A stretch of 56,354 nt of DNA from an uncultured Eubacteriales bacterium (GTDB lineage: Bacteria > Bacillota > Clostridia > Peptostreptococcales > Anaerovoracaceae), in the NCBI GenBank assembly GCA_905206455.1, contig CAJLHL010000002.1, forward strand, positions 1 to 56,354. The letters are read 5' to 3'. A program made the translations under genes and the position numbers. A model generated the notes under the pieces. It was not told the origin of the DNA and did not search any database. It saw only the letters and a list, made by a program, of their open reading frames with translations. Of the stretch, positions 8,121-17,128 are shown piece after piece. The number at the start of each line of letters is the position of its first letter. The first letter of the stretch is position 1.

Positions 8121-9632
8121 TTATTCCCGTCTCCTGGACTCAGCTTCGTTTTTTTCCGGCACCCCCGCGCTTTCCCCGCGCTGATCCGACAGATCTTTCA
8201 ACTGAGAAGCAGATTTCGCGGACCGCGCTTCCGAGGCGGAAGCTGCCGGTGATTCTTCGTCCCGGCGCTGTGCCTGATATTCGCAAACCCGTTTTTTCAG
8301 GCCGTCGCAAACACAGTGAAAAGTTCTGCTGCCGAGATTCCGGCTTTTCTTTTTACGTTCGAAGGGATTATCGTCAAATTCATCTTCCTCAGGCTGCTCC
8401 GCAGGCTGGTGAAGACTGGGATCCATCGCCTGCAAACCGCGATACACCGCGGTATCATACGGAAGATCCTTCTTGCGCAGCCCCCGGTTTACCCAGCGGG
8501 TCACCAGCATGTAAACAGTGGCAAACACAGGCACGCCGAGAAGCAGTCCTGCAAACCCGAAAAAGCCTCCGCCCACGAGAATAGCGAAGAGCACCCAAAA
8601 ACTCGGAAGTCCGGTAGAAGTGCCCAGCGTCTTGGGTTTGATCACATTACCATCCAACTGCTGAACGACGACAATATAAATGAGAAGATATACCGTCTTT
8701 ACCGGGTCCACCATCAACACGATCAGCAGACTCGGCACGGCGCCGATAAACGGACCGAAAAAAGGGATGATATTGGTAACTCCGATAATCACACTGATCA
8801 TGGTGATATACGGCATTTTCATCACGGTCAGCGCTACAAAAGTGATCATCCCGATGATCAGAGAATCGATGATGCTTCCGGAGATAAACCCTCCGAAGAT
8901 CCGGTGAACCCTTCTGGTATCGGACAGCAGGTGATTGGCCGTTCCTACCGGAAGCACACTGTAGACCAGCTTTTTCGCCTGAGCGCTGAATTTTTCCTTA
9001 CTTATCAGAATATAGACGCAGACGATCAGGCCGATAATCAGATCCACAAAGAATCCTGCCACATTGATCAGTCCCATGGTGATACTGCCCAGGGCCCCGG
9101 TAAAATAGGGGATCACATTCTCCCTTATGATAAAATTCAGATTCGTTTCCGCTGTCTGCAAAAGATCCTCCGCCGCCTGCAGCAGCGTCGGATTATCTTT
9201 CAGTAGCTGAACTATCTGGTCTGACAGTTTCGCCAAGTTAGGCGGTATCGTATAGGCGATAGAGATGATACTCTGGATAATCTGAGGAAGAGCCAGCACG
9301 GCCAGTCCCAAAACCACCGTCAACATCAGAACGATACTCACCGTCACGGCAATCGCTGTGGACAGACCGTCTGCATAATACTCGCCCATCTTCTTTTTCA
9401 GCCGGGGCATCAGCATCCGATAGATAGAATTGTACACCGGAAGCAGCAGATAGGCTATGATAATCCCTATAATGACAGGCATCAGGACGTTCAGAACCGT
9501 TCCGATATGTTTTTTCAGCGACGGCATCTGCGTCATAATCAGGTAAAACGCGATACTCAGACAGATAACTGCCAGAGCGGTAATTCCCCAGGACAGATTA
9601 TCTTCTGTTATTTTAACTCTCTTTTTGCCCAT
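8121..9632 (-). CDS. AI-2E family transporter (UPF0118) with long charged C-terminal tail
   Basis: Polytopic membrane protein of the AI-2E/TqsA-YtvI family; members include ion antiporters and a proposed autoinducer exporter, so the substrate is open. The start is set at the ATG at 9630-9632, which has GGAGG six bases upstream. About eight hydrophobic segments are visible between residues 20 and 370, with the family motif GVTNIIPFFGPFIGAVPSL in the second half. The last 120-130 residues form a hydrophilic, Lys/Arg/Glu/Ser-rich tail (EEDEFDDNPFERKKK onward) with no recognised domain, longer than usual for the family. Confidence 0.88.
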   Translation of the reverse strand: MGKKRVKITEDNLSWGITALAVICLSIAFYLIMTQMPSLKKHIGTVLNVLMPVIIGIIIAYLLLPVYNSIYRMLMPRLKKKMGEYYADGLSTAIAVTVSIVLMLTVVLGLAVLALPQIIQSIISIAYTIPPNLAKLSDQIVQLLKDNPTLLQAAEDLLQTAETNLNFIIRENVIPYFTGALGSITMGLINVAGFFVDLIIGLIVCVYILISKEKFSAQAKKLVYSVLPVGTANHLLSDTRRVHRIFGGFISGSIIDSLIIGMITFVALTVMKMPYITMISVIIGVTNIIPFFGPFIGAVPSLLIVLMVDPVKTVYLLIYIVVVQQLDGNVIKPKTLGTSTGLPSFWVLFAILVGGGFFGFAGLLLGVPVFATVYMLVTRWVNRGLRKKDLPYDTAVYRGLQAMDPSLHQPAEQPEEDEFDDNPFERKKKSRNLGSRTFHCVCDGLKKRVCEYQAQRRDEESPAASASEARSAKSASQLKDLSDQRGESAGVPEKNEAESRRRE

Positions 9633-9745
9633 GATATGCCTCCGCAAACGCGATCCTGTCAGGCAGAGTCTCCTCTGCAAAACTCAGCTGCGCTGATATG
9701 ATTGAACTTCGTCCCTCTGTCTATAAATCCGCTTATAAGCCCGCG

Positions 9746-11143
9746 TTACAGTTTTACGACCCTCGGCCCCTGAGGCGTATCCTCTACCGCAAGTCCTTTT
9801 GACTTGAGAATATCCCGGATTTCATCGGCCCGGGCAAAATTTTTCGTCTTTCTCGCTTCCTGACGCTCTTCGACAAGAGCCAGGATTTCGTCGGAAATCC
9901 CGTCTTCCTCCTCATCCTGCAAAATTCCCAGAACACCGGTGAGCTCTCTCAGAAGCTCCATGCATCCGCCCGCGAATTCTTTTGACGCTCCGTCCTTCAC
10001 CGCGGTATTGATATCGCGGATCAGCTCGAATACCGCGCTGATCGCATCTGCCGTATTGAGGTCGTCTTCCATCGCAGACTCGAATTTGTCTCTGTATTTC
10101 CCGAGTTTTTCCAGTTCTGCGGATTCAGCCTCCGTCATGAGATCCGAACCGTTTCTGATCAGATGCTCCAGATTCTGTTTGGCGTTGTGCATACGGCCAA
10201 GGGCATTTCTCGACTGTGTCATCAATTCCTCGCTGAAATTGATGGGACTTCTGTAGTGCCCGCTGAGAAGAAAATAACGGATTTCCTCACCGGTATACCG
10301 CTTCAGAATATCTCTCACGGTGAAAAAATTACCCTTCGATTTCGACATTTTCTCGTTGTCGATCGTGATATATGCATTGTGCATCCAGTAATTGGAAAAT
10401 TTCTTTCCGGTATACGCTTCGGTCTGAGCGATTTCGTTTTCATGGTGAGGAAACGCCAAATCCTGTCCCCCGCCGTGAATATCGATAGTTTCCCCCAGAT
10501 ATTTATTGGACATCGCAGAACATTCGATATGCCAGCCCGGTCTTCCGAACCCCCATGGACTCTCCCAGGCAGGTTCTCCGTCGATTTTTCTCGCCTTCCA
10601 GAGAGCAAAATCCAGCGGATCCTCTTTTTTTTCGCCTACGCTGATGCGGGCTCCCGCCTCGAGATCCTCGATATTCTGACCGGAAAGTCTGCCGTATCCG
10701 CCGAATCTCCGCGTGCGGTAATAAACGTCACCGTCGGCTTCATACGCGTAGCCCTTCTCCACGAGAGCTTTTACAAAAGCGATGATCTCATCCATATTTT
10801 CCGTCACCTTCGGATGGACTGTCGCCTTTTTTAAATTCAGCGCTTCTGCGTCCCTAAAATATTCGCCGATATATTTTTCGCTGATCTCCCGGGCGCTGAC
10901 ACCCTCATCAAGAGCTTTGTTGATAATCTTATCGTCCACGTCGGTAAAATTCTGGACAAACTTTACATTCTTACCTTTATATTCCATATACCGGCGCATC
11001 GTATCAAATACGACTGCCGGACGGGCGTTGCCGATATGGATATAATTATAGACCGTCGGTCCGCAGACGTACATTTTGATTTCATTTTCGTCGATCGGCA
11101 CAAATTCTTCTTTTCTTCTCGTCATCGTATTATATATTTTCAT
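9746..11143 (-). CDS. cysS: Cysteinyl-tRNA synthetase
   Basis: Class I synthetase charging tRNA-Cys. The 465-residue protein has the zinc/cysteine-binding Cys27 (YVCGPT), the HIGN form of the HIGH signature at residues 36-39, the WHIECSAM zinc segment, and the KMSKS loop near 268. The C-terminal DALR-type anticodon domain follows. An AAGGAG site precedes the ATG. In B. subtilis cysS directly precedes mrnC; here three membrane and metabolic genes lie between them. The leader is only about 90 bases, too short for a T-box. Confidence 0.96.
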   Translation of the reverse strand: MKIYNTMTRRKEEFVPIDENEIKMYVCGPTVYNYIHIGNARPAVVFDTMRRYMEYKGKNVKFVQNFTDVDDKIINKALDEGVSAREISEKYIGEYFRDAEALNLKKATVHPKVTENMDEIIAFVKALVEKGYAYEADGDVYYRTRRFGGYGRLSGQNIEDLEAGARISVGEKKEDPLDFALWKARKIDGEPAWESPWGFGRPGWHIECSAMSNKYLGETIDIHGGGQDLAFPHHENEIAQTEAYTGKKFSNYWMHNAYITIDNEKMSKSKGNFFTVRDILKRYTGEEIRYFLLSGHYRSPINFSEELMTQSRNALGRMHNAKQNLEHLIRNGSDLMTEAESAELEKLGKYRDKFESAMEDDLNTADAISAVFELIRDINTAVKDGASKEFAGGCMELLRELTGVLGILQDEEEDGISDEILALVEERQEARKTKNFARADEIRDILKSKGLAVEDTPQGPRVVKL

Positions 11144-11235
11144 CGGTCGTTCTCCTTCTCTGAAATCCTGCAGATACGGCTGCGCCTTCTTCCGGCCGCA
11201 GGGAATCTTTCGGCATAAATCTTCATTAATAATTA

Positions 11236-11264
11236 ATTATATGACGAATCCACGGACAGAGCAA
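11236..11264 (-). promoter_or_regulatory. Candidate promoter of cysS
   Basis: Minus-strand TATAAT (11236-11241), a 17-base spacer and a weak -35 TTGCTC (11259-11264). It follows the terminator of the cyclophilin gene, so cysS and downstream genes probably have their own transcript. Confidence 0.55.
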
Positions 11265-11312
11265 TGAAAAACTACAGCGACAAAAAAGTTTCCAAAAGAA
11301 CCTTTTTTGCAT

Positions 11313-11353
11313 AAAAAAGGACAGACATCTGTTTTTTACTCATCTGTCTGTCC
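11313..11353 (-). terminator. Rho-independent terminator after the cyclophilin gene
   Basis: Perfect 9-bp stem GGACAGACA/TGTCTGTCC (11345-11353 with 11319-11327), followed on the minus strand by six T residues (11313-11318). It lies 37 bases after the cyclophilin stop and separates the ispDF-proS-cyclophilin transcript from cysS. Confidence 0.85.
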
Positions 11354-11389
11354 TCTGACGATCGTATTTTTTTATTGCAAACCGTTTTA

Positions 11390-11872
11390 TTAAACTGTCT
11401 CTACCCGAATACTCTTCATCTTCTGTTCCTGAAGCGGCTTATCTCTGGAATCTCTCGGCGTCCACACGATATCGTCCGCCGTCTCCATGCCTTCCAGAAC
11501 CATTCCGAAAGCCGCATATTCGCCGTTGAGGTGAGGAGAATCCTCCACCATGATGAAGAACTGCGAGCTGGCGGAATTCGGCATCATAGAACGAGCCATG
11601 GAAAGAACACCTCTCGTGTGCTTCAGATCATTTTTAAAGCCGTTGGAAGCGAACTCGCCCGGGATCTTCGTAGGAGATCCGCCCATGCCTGTGCCCTCCG
11701 GGTCACCTCCCTGAATCATAAAATGAGGAATGACTCTGTGAAAGATCAGTCCGTCATAAAAACCGCTGTTCGCCAGCTCTTCAAAATTGGCGCAGGTAAT
11801 CGGAGCGATCTCCGGATAGAGTTCGCCTGTCATAATGCCGCCGTTTTCCATTTCAATCGTAAACTTTTTCAT
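11390..11872 (-). CDS. Peptidyl-prolyl cis-trans isomerase, cyclophilin type
   Basis: Catalyses proline isomerisation during protein folding. It has 160 residues, no signal peptide and no membrane segment, so it is likely cytoplasmic. The catalytic Arg46 (IFHRVIP), FMIQGGDPEGTG at 51-62, and SQFFIM near 103-108 are present. The position of the cyclosporin-contacting Trp in human CypA is Tyr119 (LNGEYAAFG), common in bacterial members. It is transcribed 27 bases after proS and ends at a strong terminator. Confidence 0.93.
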   Translation of the reverse strand: MKKFTIEMENGGIMTGELYPEIAPITCANFEELANSGFYDGLIFHRVIPHFMIQGGDPEGTGMGGSPTKIPGEFASNGFKNDLKHTRGVLSMARSMMPNSASSQFFIMVEDSPHLNGEYAAFGMVLEGMETADDIVWTPRDSRDKPLQEQKMKSIRVETV

Positions 11873-11899
11873 CCGTCTTTTCCTTTCTCTCGCAAGAAA

Positions 11900-13642
11900 C
11901 TATGCTAAATGCGCTGTCAGCGCCGCTTTTACCAGTTCTGCCGCATCCGCTGCCGCCTGCTCCGCAGACTTTTCTTCGGTATCTCCGCCGCTTCTCAGTC
12001 TGTATTCCACAATACCTTCCGCAGCCTTTTTGCCTACCGTAATCCGCACCGGAATACCGATAAGATCGGCATCTTTGAATTTGACCCCCGGCCGCTCGTC
12101 TCTGTCGTCCACGATGACTTCCACGCCCTGCGCGCTCAGTTCCGCCTCGATTTTTTCCGCCAGAGCCATCTGCTCTGCATCTTTCGCCTTTACGACGGTG
12201 ATGATAACATGATACGGAGCTACCGCAACCGGCCACATGATTCCATTTTCATCATGACACTGTTCTACGATCGCAGCCATTGTTCTGCTGACTCCGATTC
12301 CGTAGCATCCCATGAGAATATTGTGTTCTTTCATATTCTCATCTTTATATACCGCTCCCATCGGCGCACTGTACTTTGTCCCCAGTTTAAAGACCTGACC
12401 AACTTCGATCCCGCGGGTCAGCTTTACCGGAGCGCCGCATTCAGGGCATGGATCCCCTTCGCGGATCATCTTGATATTGGTCACGATATCCGCTGTATAG
12501 TCTCTGCCGTAATTCACATTTTTCAGGTGAAAATCCGTCCTGTTGGCGCCGGCGCACAGATTCTTCTGTCCGGGAAGCTCGCTGTCCGCGATAATCGTGC
12601 AGTTCTTCAAACCCACCGGGCCGGTAAATCCGCCTACGCAGCCGGTCATTTCCGCCATTTTCGCTTCATCGGCAAAAGCGATGGCGTGTTCCGGAATTCC
12701 GAGAGCGTTGACGATCTTGATCATGTTAGCCTCTCTGTCGCCGCGCAGAAACGCGGCTACATAACCGGTCACATTGAAATCATCGTCATAAGTCTCATAG
12801 AGCAGAGCTTTGATCGTCTTTTCCTTCGGAAGACCGAGATATTCCGCTACAGCTTCGATGGTCTTTGTCCCCGGAGTACGAACCTCTTCCATCGGAAGCT
12901 CCGATTCACCGGAAGGTTCTGCATCAGCGCATTCCGCTCTCTCATCCGTCGCCGCCATATCACACTTCTCACAATATACGATACAGCTTTCGCCGTTTTC
13001 CGCCAGCGCGGTAAACTCATGAGAACCGTTGCCGCCGATCGCTCCGGTATCGGCTTCCACCGCTCTGAAATTCAGGCCGCATCTGGTAAAAATCCTCGTA
13101 TAAGTCTCGTACATCGTGCGGTAACTCCGGTCCAGGCCTTCTTCATCTCTGTCAAAAGAATAGGAGTCCTTCATGATAAATTCACGGCTGCGCATGAGTC
13201 CGAAACGAGGACGCGCCTCATCCCTGTATTTTGTCTGAATCTGATAGAGATTGACCGGCAGCTGTCTGTAAGAACTCACTTCGTTTCTTATGATATCCGT
13301 AAAGATCTCCTCATGAGTAGGCCCCAGGCAAAATTCTCTGTCGTTTCTATCCTTCAGTCTCCACATCTCAGGGCCGTAAGCAGACCATCTGCCGGATTCC
13401 TTCCAGAGTTCGGCCGGCTGAATCGCAGACATGAGAATCTCCTGTCCTCCCGCATGATCCATCTCTTCTCTCACGATATTTTCTACTTTTTTCAGAACTC
13501 TGCTGCCCAGCGGCATAAAACCGTAGACGCCGGAAACCAGCTTGCGGATCATGCCTGCACGGAGCATATAAATATGACTCGGAAGCACCGCCTCTGCAGG
13601 CACTTCCCTCAGAGTTCTGATATACATCTTTGACATCTTCAT
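11900..13642 (-). CDS. proS: Prolyl-tRNA synthetase
   Basis: Class II synthetase charging tRNA-Pro. At 580 residues it is the bacterial type with an editing insertion between motifs 2 and 3. Class II motif 1 lies near residues 42-70 (GFMPLGSRVLKKVENIVREEM), motif 2 near 135-160 (TKYRDEARPRFGLMRSREFIMKD), the INS editing domain about 230-390, and motif 3 near 445 (MGCYGIGVSRTMAAI). The C-terminal anticodon-binding domain follows. Two ATG codons at positions 1 and 3 both fit the AGGAGG site. It follows ispDF by about 70 bases, too short for a T-box leader. Confidence 0.96.
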   Translation of the reverse strand: MKMSKMYIRTLREVPAEAVLPSHIYMLRAGMIRKLVSGVYGFMPLGSRVLKKVENIVREEMDHAGGQEILMSAIQPAELWKESGRWSAYGPEMWRLKDRNDREFCLGPTHEEIFTDIIRNEVSSYRQLPVNLYQIQTKYRDEARPRFGLMRSREFIMKDSYSFDRDEEGLDRSYRTMYETYTRIFTRCGLNFRAVEADTGAIGGNGSHEFTALAENGESCIVYCEKCDMAATDERAECADAEPSGESELPMEEVRTPGTKTIEAVAEYLGLPKEKTIKALLYETYDDDFNVTGYVAAFLRGDREANMIKIVNALGIPEHAIAFADEAKMAEMTGCVGGFTGPVGLKNCTIIADSELPGQKNLCAGANRTDFHLKNVNYGRDYTADIVTNIKMIREGDPCPECGAPVKLTRGIEVGQVFKLGTKYSAPMGAVYKDENMKEHNILMGCYGIGVSRTMAAIVEQCHDENGIMWPVAVAPYHVIITVVKAKDAEQMALAEKIEAELSAQGVEVIVDDRDERPGVKFKDADLIGIPVRITVGKKAAEGIVEYRLRSGGDTEEKSAEQAAADAAELVKAALTAHLA

Positions 13643-13713
13643 GTCTGCTTTCCTCCTAAGTACTCGATCATTTTTCCGTCTTTGTCAAACGGGATTTTTT
13701 CAGCGTCAGGCTG

Positions 13714-14952
13714 CTACTGTACGATACTCGTCACTGCCTGGGCGGCAATGCCCTCTTTTCTGCCGGCAAAGCCCAGCCCTTCCGTAGTCGTGCCCTTTAT
13801 ATTAATCTGCGAAGCTGAAATTTTCAGTACTTCCGCCATCTTTTCACGCATCTGCAGCACATAAGCGGCGACTTTCGGCTCCTGAGCGATGATCACCGCA
13901 TCGATATTCACAATTCGCCAGCCCTTCTCTGCCAGAAGGAGTCCCGTCTTCGCCAGCAGTACGAGACTGCTGATGTCTTTAAACTGAGGATCGCTGTCCG
14001 GAAAATGAATCCCGATATTGCCCAGACATGCGGCTCCCAAAAGGGCGTCCATCACCGCGTGGAGCAGAACATCGGCGTCCGAATGTCCCTGAAGTCCCTT
14101 CTCATAGGGAATCGGAACTCCCCCCAGAAACAGCTGACGATCCGGAGCAAAAGCGTGAACATCATAACCGATTCCGATCGACGGAATCATTCCCGCCGGA
14201 GAAAACGGATTTTTCGCCGTTTCCTCCGCCTCATTCTTTCGCTGCTCCGCCCCGCCGGAGATCTCCTTCGCGATCACTTTCGCCGACTTGAGATCCTCCG
14301 GCGTGGTAATTTTAATATTTCCCTCATCGCTTTCCACTACCGCAACTTCACGGCCAAAGGCCTCGACGACGGAAGCGTCGTCCGTAACTTTCAGATTTCT
14401 GTCGCAAAGAACCTTATCGTAAGCTTCTTTCAAAAGCGCTGCAGAAAACCCCTGAGGCGTCTGCACCGCTCTGAGATTGGACCGGTCCGGAGTTCCCGCT
14501 ACCGTCCCGTTCTCCACGATCTTGATCGTATCCTTTACGCTGACGCAGGGAACCGCGGCTTCCCGTCGGTCTGCCGCAGCGATGACGTCGTGAATCAGAC
14601 GCTGTGTCACGAAAGGCCGCGCGCCGTCATGTACCAGTACGATTCCGCAGTCTTCCGCCACGGCGCTCAGAGCTTTTTTTACGGAATCCTGACGCTCCGA
14701 GCCTCCGGCTACCACAGCCTTCACTTTTCGCATTCCATGCTGAGAGACGACGGTCTGCATACAGTTATCTTCGTCGCCCGCGCGTACTGCGATGATAATC
14801 TCATCGGTATAAGCATTTTTTTCAAAAGCCTTTACCGATCTGGCGAGGACGGACATGCCGCCTACGTCGAGGTATTGTTTATTGATACCGCCCATCCGCG
14901 CGGAGGATCCGGCGGCGGCGATAATCACGCTCACTTTTTTATCCTTATACAT
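13714..14952 (-). CDS. ispDF: Bifunctional IspD/IspF (MEP isoprenoid pathway)
   Basis: Fusion of two non-consecutive MEP-pathway enzymes: IspD (CTP transfer to methylerythritol 4-phosphate) and IspF (cyclodiphosphate formation). Residues 1-230 are IspD, with the CTP loop AAAGSSARMG at 12-21 and VHDGARPFV at 107-115. Residues 257-412 are IspF, with zinc ligands Asp264, His266 (GYDVHAF) and His298 (HSDADVLLHAV). A charged linker at 231-255 joins them. An AGGTGG site sits seven bases before the ATG. Fusions are known in alpha- and epsilon-proteobacteria and some Clostridia. A 31-codon ORF overlaps its start. Confidence 0.95.
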   Translation of the reverse strand: MYKDKKVSVIIAAAGSSARMGGINKQYLDVGGMSVLARSVKAFEKNAYTDEIIIAVRAGDEDNCMQTVVSQHGMRKVKAVVAGGSERQDSVKKALSAVAEDCGIVLVHDGARPFVTQRLIHDVIAAADRREAAVPCVSVKDTIKIVENGTVAGTPDRSNLRAVQTPQGFSAALLKEAYDKVLCDRNLKVTDDASVVEAFGREVAVVESDEGNIKITTPEDLKSAKVIAKEISGGAEQRKNEAEETAKNPFSPAGMIPSIGIGYDVHAFAPDRQLFLGGVPIPYEKGLQGHSDADVLLHAVMDALLGAACLGNIGIHFPDSDPQFKDISSLVLLAKTGLLLAEKGWRIVNIDAVIIAQEPKVAAYVLQMREKMAEVLKISASQINIKGTTTEGLGFAGRKEGIAAQAVTSIVQ

Positions 14953-15040
14953 TCAAAACCCACCTGAAAAAGCGGCGGTCTCCAAGCAGCTCATCGGCTT
15001 TTTCTGCTGCCGACCTTTCCGCCGGAAACAGCGCTTTCAT
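14945..15040 (-). CDS. Possible 31-residue small protein or leader peptide upstream of ispDF
   Basis: Minus-strand ATG at 15038-15040 with a good AAAGGAGAG site four bases upstream opens a 31-codon frame ending in TAA at 14945-14947. The ispDF ATG (14950-14952) lies inside its last codons, so translation would run through the ispDF start. It begins 11 bases after the stop of the upstream yacL-like gene. The predicted peptide is charged and helical in look (starts MKALFPAERSAAEKADELLG, ends FFRWVLNV), with no signal or membrane segment. It may be a coupling leader or a chance frame. Confidence 0.4.
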   Translation of the reverse strand: MKALFPAERSAAEKADELLGDRRFFRWVLNV

Positions 15041-15051
15041 AAAACTCTCCT

Positions 15052-16167
15052 TTAATTTGCATGTTTCGGCTTCGCAAAAATCATGCGTCCCGCCGAAGTC
15101 TGAAGAACACTGGTGACCACTGTGGTAATCTCCCGTCCGATATGGCGTTTTCCGCCTTCGACGACAATCATCGTACCGTCGTCGAGATATGCCAGCGCCT
15201 GGCTGTTTTCCTTACCTTCCCGCACCGGAGTGAGGACCATCTCTTCCCCCGGTAAAACGACAGGTTTCAGAGTGTTGGCCAGCTCGTTGATGTTGAGTAC
15301 GGAAACGCCTTTGATGGACGCCACCTTGTTGAGATTATAATCGTTTGTGACGACTTTTCCGCCCATATTGAGCGCCAGCTGCAGCAGCTTCGCATCTACT
15401 TCTGGAATCTCATTCAGCGATTTTTCCGAATCGGTATTATAAATTTCCACTCCGTACTGACTCTGGATTTTGTTGAGAATATCCAGTCCTCTGCGGCCTC
15501 TGTTCCGTTTCAGCGGATCAGAAGAGTCTGCGATATGACGCAGTTCTACCAGAACGAATTCCGGTATCACGATTCTTCCCTCGACAAAGCCCGTCTTCAT
15601 GATATCTGCAATCCGGCCGTCGATGATGACGCTGGTATCCAAAATCTTCGGAGACATCTGACTATGACGGGAGGCCTTGTTTTTTCCGGCGGTTTTTCCG
15701 CCTTTAGAGACGGTCATCTGCCGGAGTCCCACCACAATGTCTTTCGACTTTTTTCGCGCGATATACATGCCGGTGTAACCAAAAAATATGTAGACCAGAA
15801 TTGACAAAATCGTTCCGAGCACAGGTACGTTCAGCGTACTCCACAGAGCGCTGATCAAAAAAGCGATCAAAAGACCGAGCACCAGCCCGATCGTTCCGCA
15901 GATCAGTTCGTGAAGCGGTACTTTTCTCAGACTGACGTCCAGTTCCTGAGCGAATTTTTCACTGCCTTTCTGCGCATGCGGAGCTATGATAAAGAAGATG
16001 AGTCCGGTTACTGCTATGCATACGACACCAAGGATAAACGACCACGTCTCGGAAATCTTTGATATCGCAGGGATCAGCTGTAGTAAATAAGCTGCAAGGA
16101 AAAAAATTCCTGCCCCGCAAACCATGCCCAAAAGAGTGAAAATCCATCGAAATAATCTTTTAAACAT
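15052..16167 (-). CDS. YacL-like membrane PIN/TRAM domain protein
   Basis: Start at ATG 16165-16167, eight bases after AAAGGAGG; the frame is open 15 codons further but without a ribosome site. Of 371 residues, the first 140 hold four hydrophobic segments. A PIN nuclease domain spans about 174-295, with acidic residues Asp177 (LDTSVIIDGR), Asp258 and Asp276. A TRAM RNA-binding domain covers about 305-365. The arrangement equals B. subtilis YacL, and its position before ispD and downstream of carD is conserved in Firmicutes. The family is presumed to be a membrane-linked RNase; the substrate is unknown. Confidence 0.9.
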   Translation of the reverse strand: MFKRLFRWIFTLLGMVCGAGIFFLAAYLLQLIPAISKISETWSFILGVVCIAVTGLIFFIIAPHAQKGSEKFAQELDVSLRKVPLHELICGTIGLVLGLLIAFLISALWSTLNVPVLGTILSILVYIFFGYTGMYIARKKSKDIVVGLRQMTVSKGGKTAGKNKASRHSQMSPKILDTSVIIDGRIADIMKTGFVEGRIVIPEFVLVELRHIADSSDPLKRNRGRRGLDILNKIQSQYGVEIYNTDSEKSLNEIPEVDAKLLQLALNMGGKVVTNDYNLNKVASIKGVSVLNINELANTLKPVVLPGEEMVLTPVREGKENSQALAYLDDGTMIVVEGGKRHIGREITTVVTSVLQTSAGRMIFAKPKHAN

Positions 16168-16361
16168 TACATTTTCCTCCTTTCCCCGGAAATTTTTTCG
16201 AAAAGCCGACATGCAGGAAAAACACTGAAAAAATTTTCATCTTAACCGGCGGCCGCGATATGCCAAACGGATAAGCCCTTTTTCCGCAGGGATGTCCCGC
16301 TCTTTATGCCTGGCTTTGCGATCGTAAACTTCAATCTAAGTATACAGTTTCTATAATATAA

Positions 16362-16392
16362 CAAGCTGCCGATTGAGACAATCCGCAGCTTG
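16362..16392 (-). terminator. Hairpin after carD, possible terminator
   Basis: An 8-bp stem (16362-16369 with 16385-16392, CAAGCTGC/GCAGCTTG), extended by GATTG/CAATC inside, lies 22 bases beyond the carD stop. No clean T-run follows on the minus strand (TTATATTATAG), so it may be a weak terminator or a partial read-through point into the yacL-like gene. Confidence 0.5.
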
Positions 16393-16413
16393 AATAAATA
16401 TCGGTATTTTTTG

Positions 16414-16902
16414 TCAAACAACGCCGTTCATTATGGTATCTTCGATAAATTTGTCGGCGCTGTCCGCCGAGACTCCTTTTGCGAGAACGATCTCGCTCAT
16501 CAGAAGCTGTTTTGCGTTGCTGAGCATCTTTTTTTCGCCGGTGGAGAGCTTTTTCCGGGAATCCGCTCGAAGGAGATTTCTCACCACCTCCGCAATTTCT
16601 CTGAGATCACCGGTTTTCAGTTTTTCCATATTATCGCGGTTTCTTTTATTCCAGTTATCCGACATCGGAGTGGACTCCGACTGCAGTATCTGTGTTACTT
16701 CGGTGAGCGTCTCCGGTTCTACGATATAACGAACTCCTACCTTTCCGGAGGTTTCTACCGGTACCATCACCTTCATATCGCTGTGAGACAGCCGGAGTAT
16801 ATAGTAACTTCTCGGCTCGCCGAGAATCGTCTGTTCTTCAATCCCTTCGATCACCCCGGCTCCGTGCATGGGATACGCAACTTTATCGCCAATAGTAAAC
16901 AT
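16414..16902 (-). CDS. CarD/CdnL family RNA polymerase-binding regulator
   Basis: Small regulator that binds the RNA polymerase beta lobe and modulates open-complex stability. In the 162-residue product, residues 1-60 form the Tudor-like RNAP-interaction domain (FTIGDKVAYPMHGAGVIEGIEE at 2-23). Residues 70-162 form the helical DNA-interaction domain, including NWNKRNRDNMEKLKTGD. AGGAGGG precedes the ATG and a consensus sigma-A promoter lies just upstream. It heads the long minus-strand housekeeping block and is divergent from the response-regulator gene. Confidence 0.92.
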   Translation of the reverse strand: MFTIGDKVAYPMHGAGVIEGIEEQTILGEPRSYYILRLSHSDMKVMVPVETSGKVGVRYIVEPETLTEVTQILQSESTPMSDNWNKRNRDNMEKLKTGDLREIAEVVRNLLRADSRKKLSTGEKKMLSNAKQLLMSEIVLAKGVSADSADKFIEDTIMNGVV

Positions 16903-16925
16903 ATTCGTCCCTCCTACTGTAATAA

Positions 16926-16954
16926 AGTATACCGCATGAAAACACCATTGTCAA
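16926..16954 (-). promoter_or_regulatory. Sigma-A promoter of carD
   Basis: Minus-strand TTGACA (16949-16954), a 17-base spacer and TATACT (16926-16931), about 25 bases before the carD start codon. A near-consensus promoter. Confidence 0.85.
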
Positions 16955-17128
16955 TAAATAAACTATATATGATACTGTATCGCATGTCATATGTCAATAT
17001 CATTTTTCAGCTTTTCTGAACTTTTCGCTTTTTGTTTTTCCGGGGTACTCATAATTTTCTCACATGATCTTCACAAACGTGATATATTATAATGAAACAA
17101 CACAAATGAAAGGATGGTGCTTCGGATT

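Noticed and set aside
11144..11300. Possible T-box upstream of cysS (and likewise proS)
   Set aside because: Leaders are about 90 and at most 70 bases, no specifier stem or TGGN bulge motif is visible.
11909..13633. 574-codon open frame antisense to proS
   Set aside because: It mirrors proS almost base for base, has biased Arg/His/Phe composition and no ribosome site; it is a shadow of a GC-rich conserved gene.
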